From: Acinetobacter sichuanensis
Lineage (GTDB): Bacteria > Pseudomonadota > Gammaproteobacteria > Pseudomonadales > Moraxellaceae
Assembly (NCBI RefSeq): GCF_003024515.2
Contig: NZ_PYIX02000036.1
Span: 1 to 44,664 of the forward strand
DNA length: 44,664 bases
Reading direction: 5' to 3'
In this document: positions 33,106 through 41,088 of the stretch, piece by piece
How the letters are laid out: every line of letters begins with the position of its first letter
Position numbering within the stretch: the first letter of the stretch is position 1
Made by a program: the position numbers and the translations under genes
Notes under the pieces: generated by a model
What the model saw: the letters and a program-made list of their open reading frames with translations, nothing else
Told to the model about the DNA's origin: nothing
Database searches by the model: none

Positions 33106-34008
33106 CTAAAACGCGCGTATACCAGCAACACCATAAGCATGATGCTGCTGTGCAAATGTCAGATCATTGGGTTTAAGCCCACCTAAAGCAAATACAGGAA
33201 TTGTAGAGTGTGCTGCCCAATCAGAAAATTGTGTCCAACCTAGTGTTGCTGTGTCAGGATGACTTTCTGTTGCTAAAACAGGACTCAGAAAAACCGCTTC
33301 GCAACCCACTTGCTGCGCTTTTTGCAAAGCAGCTAAATCATGACAGGCTGCAAGACAACGCACGCCATGAGGTAATTTTTGAGTGTTTAACTGCATCACC
33401 TGATATTGCTTGAAATGTAATGTGAATATTTGTTTTTTAATTTCACTCGGAAGCCCTTCCCAAATCTCAATATTAATTATTAACTTTGCCAATTGTGCAG
33501 AAGTTAACTGTGCTAATTGCTGTAGTTGACTCGTTTGTAATTCATCAATACGCCAATACAGTAAAGTTTCTGGTGCAATGTGCTGTATTTCATGCAAATT
33601 TTCACTAATCTTAATATAAGGTGACCAATACAAACGCTCAATAATCGCTTGGTTTGCTTTAGGAAAATTTAAATTTCTTAATTGATCTCGACGATACCAT
33701 GCCCAAGGTTGCTGTATATCTTGCAACTGAGCTGTAGTCACACTTGCATAAAACAGGTGTAAATTCACCACAATATCATCATATTCATGCTGAATAATAT
33801 CAAAGCTATGCCATTGCTCTAAGTCAACGCCAACCTCTTCAAACACTTCTCTACGACATGCCTGTTCTGCTGTTTCACTTTGCTCAACCTTTCCTCCAGG
33901 AAATTCATACTTATTTCCTTGATGCTGCTTTGCAGTACGCCACCCGACTAAAACCTTAGCTTGATGAAACAATAATGCAATCGCGACATTTACAACTGGT
34001 TTAGACAT
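33106..34008 (-). CDS. Nudix hydrolase fused to thiamine-phosphate-synthase-like domain
   Basis: This is a 300-residue two-domain protein. Residues 1-135 are a MutT-like Nudix domain with the Nudix box GGKVEQSETAEQACRREVFEEVG at 38-60. It keeps the REVFEEVG core that binds the metal. Residues 150-300 look like the TIM-barrel of thiamine phosphate synthase (GVRCLAACHDLAALQKAQQ, FLSPVLATESHP, VFALGGLKPNDL). Such fusions are known in gammaproteobacteria as Nudix hydrolases with a ThiE/TenI-like tail. The N-terminal half probably hydrolyses oxidised nucleotides such as 8-oxo-dGTP; the role of the tail is not established. The gene is monocistronic and convergent with lpoP. Confidence 0.88.
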   Translation of the reverse strand: MSKPVVNVAIALLFHQAKVLVGWRTAKQHQGNKYEFPGGKVEQSETAEQACRREVFEEVGVDLEQWHSFDIIQHEYDDIVVNLHLFYASVTTAQLQDIQQPWAWYRRDQLRNLNFPKANQAIIERLYWSPYIKISENLHEIQHIAPETLLYWRIDELQTSQLQQLAQLTSAQLAKLIINIEIWEGLPSEIKKQIFTLHFKQYQVMQLNTQKLPHGVRCLAACHDLAALQKAQQVGCEAVFLSPVLATESHPDTATLGWTQFSDWAAHSTIPVFALGGLKPNDLTFAQQHHAYGVAGIRAF

Positions 34009-34077
34009 ATTTATCCCGTCACATGTTTTACAAAATGTAAGTAAATTGATTTTTTTTGAAAATGCTAAAAATTATCG

Positions 34078-34111
34078 TTGACAGTCTTATTCGATAATGA
34101 TTATCATTTAA
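34078..34111 (+). promoter_or_regulatory. hemP: hemP promoter with overlapping Fur box
   Basis: TTGACA (34078-34083) and TATCAT (34102-34107) are separated by 18 bases. The Fur-box sequence GATAATGATTATCATTT (34093-34109) covers the -10 and follows the 19-base consensus closely. Fur with iron would block the promoter. Confidence 0.75.
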
Positions 34112-34145
34112 AACACTAAATGACGCCCCACACGGAGTAATAACA

Positions 34146-34313
34146 ATGAACGCACCTTTTAGCCTATTCACACGCAACGAATCAACTCATGCTTTACCAA
34201 TGCTGCACTCAAACAACCTATTTGCATTAGGACGTGAAATTCGCATTATGCATGCAGGTGAAGAATATCGCCTACGCTTAACACGTAATAATCGTCTTAT
34301 TTTAACTAAATAA
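34146..34313 (+). CDS. hemP: hemin uptake protein HemP
   Basis: This is a 55-residue protein. The C-terminal half (residues 27-55, ALGREIRIMHAGEEYRLRLT then NNRLILTK) is the HemP family core, as in the RREVxIxHxGxxYxLRLTRxGKLILTK pattern. HemP is a small cytoplasmic protein linked to haem uptake and, in some bacteria, to activation of haem-receptor genes. The ribosome site GGAG is at 34134-34137. A Fur-box promoter lies about 40 bases upstream and a terminator follows. No haem receptor or hmu gene adjoins, so it is a free-standing iron-regulated gene. Confidence 0.85.
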   Translation: MNAPFSLFTRNESTHALPMLHSNNLFALGREIRIMHAGEEYRLRLTRNNRLILTK

Positions 34314-34352
34314 TCAAAAAAAATAATGAATTAAAACAAGAATTGTGGGAGC

Positions 34353-34384
34353 AAGCAGTATGAATCAGCGCATACTGCTTTTTT
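34353..34384 (+). terminator. hemP: intrinsic terminator after hemP
   Basis: AAGCAGTATG (34353-34362) and CATACTGCTT (34371-34380) form a 10-base stem with T to 34384. The T-run overlaps the stop codon of the convergent gene at 34383. Confidence 0.88.
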
Positions 34385-34799
34385 AACTCAAAGAATAATG
34401 ACAATCCTCTAAACCTCTTAAAGGAATATTAAGTTTAAAAACACCCATAAAACGTAACATATACTGAAACTGACTGCTTCTTAAACCATAAGCAATATGC
34501 AAGCCTTGTTTAATCTCATACATAAAATCTGGAAATGAATGAGCAGCCACATAAACACCATGTTCAATATTTAAGACAGCACTGATCTTTTCTATTTTCA
34601 TAAAACAAACCGCAGGGGTCGAATGTTCTGAAAATGTTGAATAAAATGAAATATAAGGTAATTTAAACTCAATAACTCGCTCTAGCTCATCATGATAAAT
34701 AGATAAAATAATCACATGATCAATCACACGACATGACAATAATTCACTTTCTGCACTCGTCGCCAATATTTCCTCTAAAGTCATCTCCTTTCTACTCAC
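34383..34799 (-). CDS. unknown protein coupled to the QseC-like kinase
   Basis: I do not recognise this 138-residue protein. It begins MSRKEMTLEEILATSAESEL and has no signal peptide or membrane helix. Mixed strand/helix segments include VIILSIYHDELERVIEFKLP and a C-terminal YMLRFMGVFKLNIPLRGLED. It overlaps the sensor kinase stop by four bases (ATGA), so the two are translated together and probably share function or expression. The 3' end runs into the hemP terminator. It could modulate the kinase or its target, but that is inference from position. Confidence 0.6.
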   Translation of the reverse strand: MSRKEMTLEEILATSAESELLSCRVIDHVIILSIYHDELERVIEFKLPYISFYSTFSEHSTPAVCFMKIEKISAVLNIEHGVYVAAHSFPDFMYEIKQGLHIAYGLRSSQFQYMLRFMGVFKLNIPLRGLEDCHYSLS

Positions 34800-36145
34800 T
34801 TCATAAAAATCAGTTGGACTTTTAAACCACCTAATTTTGAAATAGACAAGAGGATTTGCCCTTGATGTAATGCCATAATTTTCTTACAAATAGATAAACC
34901 TAAACCAGAGCCTTGTGTTTTATTCCCTAAAATACGATAAAAGCGCTCACCTAAACGCTCAACCAAATCTTGTGTCAATCCACTGCCCTGATTTTCAATT
35001 CGCCATTCCACATTATTTTGATTTTCTTGCATCTCCAACTCAATTGTCCCACCAAAAGGTGTGTAACGAATGGCATTATCAAGAAGATTTCTAAAACAAA
35101 TAAAAAAGAGTTCTTCATTTACATTCAACTCAATATCATGATATTGCACGTGAAGTTGCACATTTTTCTGCTGCAAACTTTCAGTGAATGATGCAATAAC
35201 AGTATCAACAATCGTTCTGACATTTATCTTTTTACTTGGTAATTGAGTCGCTTGTGTTGGATCAAGCCGTGCCAATAATAATAAGTTTTCTAAAACTTGT
35301 GTCCCTCGATAAACATCTTGCTGAATACTTGCCAAATCAGGCTGTAGCTCAGCAAGATCATGATACTTTCGTTTAAGCACCTGTAAACGCATTTGAATTG
35401 CTGACAAGGGCGACCTCAATTCATGTGATGCATCTGCGGTAAAACGCTGTTCTGCAAGTAATGAATGATCCAAACGTGCCAATAAAAAATTGAGCTGCTC
35501 AAGCAAAGGCTGTAATTCTTTAAATTGTTGAATTTCTGCATGCACAGGTGTTAAGTCATTGATATTTTTTACTGAAATTTCTTGTGATAAAGACTTAAAT
35601 AATCGAAATTGTTTTTGAAGAAGAATATATAAAATTAAGCCTTGTATTAACCATAAAACCAGTAAAATTCCACCATAGAGCAATAAACTATTTCCAGTAT
35701 CTTTAAAACGAGCTTGCAAAGGTTGCATCACTAAAACATGCAGATGATCTTCCGTTTTTTCAGCTTGATAAATACGCCAAATTTCACCATTGAGCCAAGT
35801 AAAACCATAACTTGAATGGCTTAACCAAAAAGGTTTTATGGTTGAATATTCCGTTTTAAATGTTGCAGACTGAGTTAAAGTTTGCTGTTGTAATGCCAAG
35901 CGATATTCAATATCAAATTCATCACTCAGTTCATCAAGTTGTTGCCCTGCCTGATGACGAATATCCGAAATCAATAACATGTCTGAGATTTCATCCATAA
36001 TTTCGTCTTGTACAGACATTGCCTGATAAATGGAAAAACCTAACAAAGCGATCAGTGCAATTAGACCAGCCAAAATCGAACTCATCATTGCAGTTTTGAT
36101 CAGTTTATTTTGTAATGACACCACTTTTTTTGAGGATTTTTTCAT
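34796..36145 (-). CDS. qseC: two-component sensor histidine kinase (QseC-like)
   Basis: This is a 449-residue inner-membrane kinase. Membrane helices lie at about residues 17-40 and 154-176, enclosing a periplasmic domain of about 110 residues. The dimerisation/phosphoacceptor motif is ASHELRSPLSA with His241. The catalytic domain has the N box FRNLLDNAIRYTPFGG, the G1/F region NQGSGLTQDLVERLGERFYR and the G2 box GSGLGLSICKKI. It follows the response regulator by 13 bases and overlaps an unknown gene at the end. A QseC- or PmrB-like group is likely; the signal is not visible. The ygiW-like gene upstream parallels the E. coli ygiW-qseBC order. Confidence 0.9.
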   Translation of the reverse strand: MKKSSKKVVSLQNKLIKTAMMSSILAGLIALIALLGFSIYQAMSVQDEIMDEISDMLLISDIRHQAGQQLDELSDEFDIEYRLALQQQTLTQSATFKTEYSTIKPFWLSHSSYGFTWLNGEIWRIYQAEKTEDHLHVLVMQPLQARFKDTGNSLLLYGGILLVLWLIQGLILYILLQKQFRLFKSLSQEISVKNINDLTPVHAEIQQFKELQPLLEQLNFLLARLDHSLLAEQRFTADASHELRSPLSAIQMRLQVLKRKYHDLAELQPDLASIQQDVYRGTQVLENLLLLARLDPTQATQLPSKKINVRTIVDTVIASFTESLQQKNVQLHVQYHDIELNVNEELFFICFRNLLDNAIRYTPFGGTIELEMQENQNNVEWRIENQGSGLTQDLVERLGERFYRILGNKTQGSGLGLSICKKIMALHQGQILLSISKLGGLKVQLIFMK

Positions 36146-36158
36146 TTAATTCAAGCCA

Positions 36159-36818
36159 TTATTCATCATTCATTCGATATCCCAAACCTCGTATGGTTTT
36201 AATACGTGAACTTCCTATTTTTTTTCTTAGTTGGTAAATATAGACTTCTATCGCATTACTCTCAATTTCATCACCCCATGCATACATGGACTCTTCTAAC
36301 TGCTCACGTGTCACAATATGTTCAGGTTTTTGCATCAATTTATATAAAATTTGAAACTCTTTTGCTGTCAAATTCACATTTTCGTCATGCTGTAATACCC
36401 TTTTTCCTTGTAAATCTAAAACTAAATCAGCATATTTTAACTGGTCTTGTCCTGTGCTATGTTTTTGTCTTAATTGAGTTCTTACACGTGCAGATAACTC
36501 TTCTAAACTAAAGGGTTTAACTAGATAATCATTTGCACCCAAATCTAGCCCTTCGACACGATCTTGTATAGTATCTCTTGCTGTAATAAAAATAACGGGA
36601 GGAGATTGTTTTAGTTGTTGAATAACATGAATAATTTGATCACCACTTGCTTGAGGTAACCCTCGATCCAGTAAAACACAATCATATTGATGTTGTTTTA
36701 CTGCCAAAATGGCATGATCACCACGCTCTACCCAATCAACGGTATAACCATCCATTTCTAACCATGTTTGAATACTTTCAGCCTGTGATGCATCATCTTC
36801 AGCCAATAAAATTCGCAT
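36159..36818 (-). CDS. qseB: OmpR-family response regulator (QseB-like)
   Basis: This is a 219-residue regulator. The receiver domain holds the acidic pair DD at residues 8-9 (LAEDDA), phosphoacceptor Asp51 in VLLDRGLPQ and the conserved lysine in NDYLVKPFS. The C-terminal winged helix binds DNA (VNLTAKEFQILYKLM, EIYIYQLRKKIGSS-like segment, GLGYRM). An AGGT ribosome site precedes the ATG at 36818. It should act with the downstream kinase. QseB-type regulators often control their own operon and a ygiW-like gene; here such a gene is just upstream. Confidence 0.92.
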   Translation of the reverse strand: MRILLAEDDASQAESIQTWLEMDGYTVDWVERGDHAILAVKQHQYDCVLLDRGLPQASGDQIIHVIQQLKQSPPVIFITARDTIQDRVEGLDLGANDYLVKPFSLEELSARVRTQLRQKHSTGQDQLKYADLVLDLQGKRVLQHDENVNLTAKEFQILYKLMQKPEHIVTREQLEESMYAWGDEIESNAIEVYIYQLRKKIGSSRIKTIRGLGYRMNDE

Positions 36819-36886
36819 GAACTTTTACCTAGTTTTATTTTCAACCCAATGAATTTAACACGAATTTTTACATCATATTTTCATAA

Positions 36887-36914
36887 AAAACCACATCCTT
36901 ATTGATGTGGTTTT
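36887..36914. terminator. terminator between ygiW-like gene and qseB-like gene
   Basis: AAAACCACATC (36887-36897) and GATGTGGTTTT (36904-36914) form an 11-base stem with a six-base loop. On the minus strand it ends in T, so ygiW-like transcription can stop before the regulator gene. An ATGTCT/AGACAT inverted repeat lies at 36921-36936. Confidence 0.8.
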
Positions 36915-36969
36915 ATCATGATGTCTAATCAGACATGAAAATCATGTGTCATCATCTCACTGATCTGAT

Positions 36970-37368
36970 TTAGAATTTAACAGCATCAACCTCAATTTCC
37001 ACACGTTTTGTAGGTTTATAATCCACATCAACCTCACCACTCAAAGTCACCAAAGTACTTGCAGAAACAGCTTTACCTTTCCAAAGATCATCATCAATAT
37101 CAACGGTAATTGCTCCCGTTTTATCTCGGAACTGATATTTTTCATCACCAATCGCTTTTACAACATATCCTTGAAGCTGAACCTTAGCATCATGTTTTAA
37201 TGTCAATGCTTGCTTGACTGTTGTCGCGGTATATAAAGCTGTTTGATTAACCACTTGCGTTTGAGTCGCTGCTTGATTGACGATGGTATTATTTGCAACA
37301 GTAATAGAAGTCACAGTAACTAAAGTGGAAAATAATACTGCTTTTGTCATAAGTTTCATGTTAAACAT
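36970..37368 (-). CDS. ygiW: YgiW/YdeI family periplasmic OB-fold protein
   Basis: This is a 132-residue secreted protein. The first ATG (37368) and one three codons later (37359) are both possible. The signal peptide ends near residues 25-26 (TSITVANN). The BOF (bacterial OB-fold) domain covers residues 50-132: TVKQALTLKHDAKVQLQGYV, KYQFRDKTGAITVDID, LSGEVDVD and a closing IEVDAVKF. In E. coli and relatives YgiW-like proteins are linked to stress resistance and lie next to qseBC, as here. The same regulator pair probably controls it. Confidence 0.85.
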   Translation of the reverse strand: MFNMKLMTKAVLFSTLVTVTSITVANNTIVNQAATQTQVVNQTALYTATTVKQALTLKHDAKVQLQGYVVKAIGDEKYQFRDKTGAITVDIDDDLWKGKAVSASTLVTLSGEVDVDYKPTKRVEIEVDAVKF

Positions 37369-37496
37369 CTCACTCTGTTCATTTTCGATAAAGTCATTAA
37401 AACAAAGTAAGATGAGGTGAATCTTAGGAATTCCTAATTTTTGATGATTATTTCATGGTTTTTACAAAATCAATTGGGTGAATTTTAAAATAAGTT

Positions 37497-38474
37497 TTAA
37501 GGTAAACTTTGTGCTAATTTTTCTTGCACATTTTTACAGTTTACGACTGTATTTGAGCTGATATATTGCTTACCTAACCATACTAAATGTGGATCACGTG
37601 CATATGGATTTACATATTTATATTCAACTAAAACGGAATTAAGCACATTCCACATTTTTTGGTGTTGATCATATTCGCTTGATGACATATTAATCGGCTT
37701 TGCTCTATTTACATACTCTGTATATTTATTGGTTAACATACAATTATTGAGTTTTTGACTCACGTCTTGTACAAGCAATGAGGTCATAATATGATCAGAA
37801 TGGTCTTTTTGGTTAATATAAAGATTATCTTCAGCAATATTAAAACTAATCTCCTTTTCACCTGCTTCATATTTAATAATTTGCGCTAAAGTTTCTATAA
37901 AATCTTGTTTGGTATATTTATTTTTCTGATCAATACTAGAAATCATCTTAATATTGCCATGATACAATTTTTCTAAACTTTGAAAATTTGTAGTAGGAAA
38001 ACCATTTCCTTGCATATTGCCATCAGGCAATAAAAAATTATACATCACAATATTTTCACCAAACTGTCGACGTGGCAAAAGATGTTGATTAAATTCTAAA
38101 GTTTTTTCTTGAATATTATTTTGATTATTATTCCAATAATGAATAGATTTTTCATAGGCAAGAAGTCGTGTTGCCCAAAATGTTTTACTAAAAGGTGAAT
38201 AGCGAGAAAGATTGATTTCATGTCCACCATCCCCCGCCGTAGTCAAAATAAATACATTTTTATTTTTATGCTGAATATAAAATTGAGCATTTTTTGCCAT
38301 AAACAATTGAATATCATCAGGATGGGCTGCAATAAAAAATTGTACACTCTGATTTTTTTGTGGAGACACTTGAGGTTTGATCTGAGGTGCAGGGTTATCT
38401 GAAGAACCACCACCACATGCAGATAAAGCAATAAAACTACTAACAACAATTAATTTAAAAATTCTTTTCATCAT
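37497..38474 (-). CDS. PIG-L family deacetylase-like lipoprotein
   Basis: This is a 325-residue lipoprotein from the ATG at 38474. The lipobox is LSAC with the lipidated cysteine at residue 20 followed by GGGSS. The PIG-L (LmbE) deacetylase motif is IAAHPDD at residues 48-54, followed by LTTAGDGG and a later DHSDHIMTSL that supplies the third metal ligand. PIG-L enzymes remove acetyl groups from N-acetylglucosamine on lipids or small sugars. This one would act outside the inner membrane, which is unusual for the family. Substrate is unknown. The gene stands alone between ygiW-like and gspE-like genes. Confidence 0.82.
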   Translation of the reverse strand: MMKRIFKLIVVSSFIALSACGGGSSDNPAPQIKPQVSPQKNQSVQFFIAAHPDDIQLFMAKNAQFYIQHKNKNVFILTTAGDGGHEINLSRYSPFSKTFWATRLLAYEKSIHYWNNNQNNIQEKTLEFNQHLLPRRQFGENIVMYNFLLPDGNMQGNGFPTTNFQSLEKLYHGNIKMISSIDQKNKYTKQDFIETLAQIIKYEAGEKEISFNIAEDNLYINQKDHSDHIMTSLLVQDVSQKLNNCMLTNKYTEYVNRAKPINMSSSEYDQHQKMWNVLNSVLVEYKYVNPYARDPHLVWLGKQYISSNTVVNCKNVQEKLAQSLP

Positions 38475-38707
38475 CTGCAAATAAAAGTTTATTTTATAAA
38501 CACAATTATACTGAAAATGTGTCGTAGTTCTAGCTATTTCCCATAACAAGGATTGAACAAAAGTTTGAAAAAGCTTAGAAATGATTTTTTTGATAAAATA
38601 AGTTTTTGTTATTGAAGCAAAAATTTATCACTAAACCTTTGCTTCTTCTCAAATGACGATTTAATTTTCAATAAATTTAAAAAATGGTCAATTATTTTTA
38701 AACAGAT

Positions 38708-40465
38708 TTAATTTAACGGTACGACTCTTAATACTTCTTCTAAAGTGGTCACGCCCTCTATGACTTTATGCGCACCAGCAATACGAAGTGGGTCTATTCC
38801 TTCTTGTTTTGCTTGAGCACGTAATTCGTCCAAAGTTGCATGCGCCGAAATTTTTTGCTTTGAGCTTAGGCTAATTGGCATAAACTCATAAATTCCAACT
38901 CGACCTTGATAGCCTGTTTGACGACATTCTTCACAGCCAACAGCTTTAAATACAAAATCAGGCATTTGTATTTGATAACCAAAAGTTAAATGTTTCCATT
39001 CTTGATCATTAATAAACGTTTCTTGTTTACAGTGTGGGCAAAGCTGACGAACCAAACGCTGTGCCAATACACCTAAAATTGTTGCTGCTGTCAAAAATGG
39101 TTGTACGCCTAAATCATGTAAACGCGTTAAACTCGAAGGCGCATCATTCGTATGTAAAGTTGAAAGCACCAAATGCCCTGTCAATGCAGCTTGAATTGCC
39201 ATATTGGCTGTATCTGAGTCTCGAATTTCCCCAACCATAATAATATCAGGGTCTTGGCGCATTAAAGCTCGAATCCCGTCGGCAAAACCTAACTCAATGC
39301 CATGATTAACTTGCATCTGATTGAAACTTGGCTCTAACATTTCAATTGGATCTTCAATGGTACAAACATTGACTTGTTCTGTTGCTAATTGCTTAAGTGA
39401 TGAATATAAAGTCGTTGTTTTTCCTGAACCTGTAGGTCCTGTCACCAAAATAATGCCATGACTATGTTGGGTAATGGCTTGCCAATCTTGTAATAATTTT
39501 CCATCAAATCCCAATTGTTTAAAGCTACGCACCAAAACTTCAGGATCAAAAATACGCATCACCAACTTTTCACCAAAGGCTGTTGGCAACGTTGCTAAAC
39601 GGAGTTCTGTTTCTTGTCCTTTTGGTGTTCGTGTTTTTAAACGTCCATCTTGTGGTTTACGTTTTTCTGCAACATTCATACGCCCTAAAATTTTGATACG
39701 AGAAATGACAGCGGTTAAAGTGTTTGCTGGCATGTTGTAAATGGTATGTAAAACCCCATCAATACGAAAGCGAATTTTCCCATTGTCCTTACGTGGTTCT
39801 AAATGAATATCGCTTGCGCGTTGCTCAAAAGCAAATTGTAAAACCCAATCAACAAGTTTCACAATATGCTGATCATTTGCATCAGGGTTTTGGGTATCAC
39901 CTAATTGCAATAAGGCTTCAACACCTTTATTTTCCTTATGATGTGCACCTGCTTTTTGCGAGGAAATAACAGCACGACTGACTTGGTAATATTCCACCAA
40001 ATAACGTTGCAGTTGTTCAGGATTTAAAAGTACACGCTGAATTTTTTTAGGCTTTAAACTACTTTCTAAATTTTGTACCCAATCTTGGATAAATGGCTGA
40101 TCAACACCAATCAAAACTTGATCGTCTTGTATCTCAACAGCCAATATTCGATTACGTAAAGCAAATTCTTGTGACATCACATTGGTTAAACTTGCCACAT
40201 CTGCTTTTAAAGGATCAATCACATATAAAGGTAGTTGTGTTTTTTCAGACAACCACTGACATAAAACACTTAATGTCAGTCTTTTTTGTGGTGCAGTTTG
40301 GTCAGATAAATTAAAACTCGCAATCCATTGTAATGGATGCCATTTTAGTTGATCTCGTTGCCGATGCGTGGTTTGTACTAAAACTTTGTCGCGTTCGGTA
40401 ATTCGTTGATCTTTTAATAATTGTTCTAAACACCATGTCGTGTCAATTTCAAAATTAAATTGCAT
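38708..40465 (-). CDS. gspE: GspE/PilB family secretion ATPase
   Basis: This is a 585-residue type II secretion/type IV pilus assembly ATPase. The N-terminal MshEN-like region covers residues 1-170. The catalytic part has FEQRASDIHLEP (Asp box), Walker A GPTGSGKTTTLY, Walker B DPDIIMVGEIRDSDTA and the His box STLHTNDAPSSL. The zinc-type cysteine pairs are LCPHCKQE and GCEECRQTG near residues 490-530. A conserved C-terminal GPLR-like helix follows. No pilin, gspF or gspG gene is near. In Acinetobacter the T2SS genes are scattered, which fits a lone gspE. PilB cannot be excluded. Confidence 0.85.
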   Translation of the reverse strand: MQFNFEIDTTWCLEQLLKDQRITERDKVLVQTTHRQRDQLKWHPLQWIASFNLSDQTAPQKRLTLSVLCQWLSEKTQLPLYVIDPLKADVASLTNVMSQEFALRNRILAVEIQDDQVLIGVDQPFIQDWVQNLESSLKPKKIQRVLLNPEQLQRYLVEYYQVSRAVISSQKAGAHHKENKGVEALLQLGDTQNPDANDQHIVKLVDWVLQFAFEQRASDIHLEPRKDNGKIRFRIDGVLHTIYNMPANTLTAVISRIKILGRMNVAEKRKPQDGRLKTRTPKGQETELRLATLPTAFGEKLVMRIFDPEVLVRSFKQLGFDGKLLQDWQAITQHSHGIILVTGPTGSGKTTTLYSSLKQLATEQVNVCTIEDPIEMLEPSFNQMQVNHGIELGFADGIRALMRQDPDIIMVGEIRDSDTANMAIQAALTGHLVLSTLHTNDAPSSLTRLHDLGVQPFLTAATILGVLAQRLVRQLCPHCKQETFINDQEWKHLTFGYQIQMPDFVFKAVGCEECRQTGYQGRVGIYEFMPISLSSKQKISAHATLDELRAQAKQEGIDPLRIAGAHKVIEGVTTLEEVLRVVPLN

Positions 40466-40649
40466 TATTGTTTCCCCAATCGTATAGCCACTATAACAAA
40501 TTATGTTTTATTATGAAGATCATTCAGTTTTATTTTATTTTAAATGCCTAAATTTTAAGAATTATTTAGCATAAATCTTTGCTTTTAAAATACTTTTAAA
40601 TCGTCAAATTTAACCATTTAAAAGTACTTAAATACATAACTTTAACTTA

Positions 40650-41063
40650 CTATTGGCTTGTCGTAGACCATAACATCGCGATTTTTTTCATGAGCGCAGC
40701 ACGATAAGGTGCAGTAGGATTACAAGAATTTCGCTGTACTTCATTTTCATAAAAAGCTTGCCACTCTTGTACCATGTCGAGTGTCACACCTTGAGCTTGA
40801 ATTTTTTGCACATCTTGCTGTTGAATTGTATTTAAACGCTGCTTAGCCCCTTCCTCACCCGTTTCCCAGCCAATGATTCCTTGCCCAAATGCAGGTAAAC
40901 TGATGTTATTAGGCGTCTGAGGAATAGCATTACGCTGAATATCGGGATTTACTCGACATTCTGCATTGAGCATTTTTTGAGTTTGATTGTGTTGCTTGAG
41001 TTCTGTAGACGTACATGCTGTTAATACACATATTGTCATCACAGATACGATAAATACTTTCAT
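40650..41063 (-). CDS. small lipoprotein (DUF4951-like) paired with TonB receptor
   Basis: This is a 137-residue lipoprotein with a lipobox (LTAC, lipidated Cys17). The mature part has ISLPAFGQGIIGWETGEEGAKQRL, then VTLDMVQEWQAFYENEVQRN and NPTAPYRAALMKKIAMLW. This pattern resembles a DUF4951-type domain seen in Acinetobacter. No function is established for it. The start lies 25 bases after the TonB-dependent receptor stop, so the two share an operon. A helper role at the outer membrane is plausible but not shown. Confidence 0.7.
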   Translation of the reverse strand: MKVFIVSVMTICVLTACTSTELKQHNQTQKMLNAECRVNPDIQRNAIPQTPNNISLPAFGQGIIGWETGEEGAKQRLNTIQQQDVQKIQAQGVTLDMVQEWQAFYENEVQRNSCNPTAPYRAALMKKIAMLWSTTSQ

Positions 41064-41088
41064 TTTTGATTCAACTTACCTAACTTAG

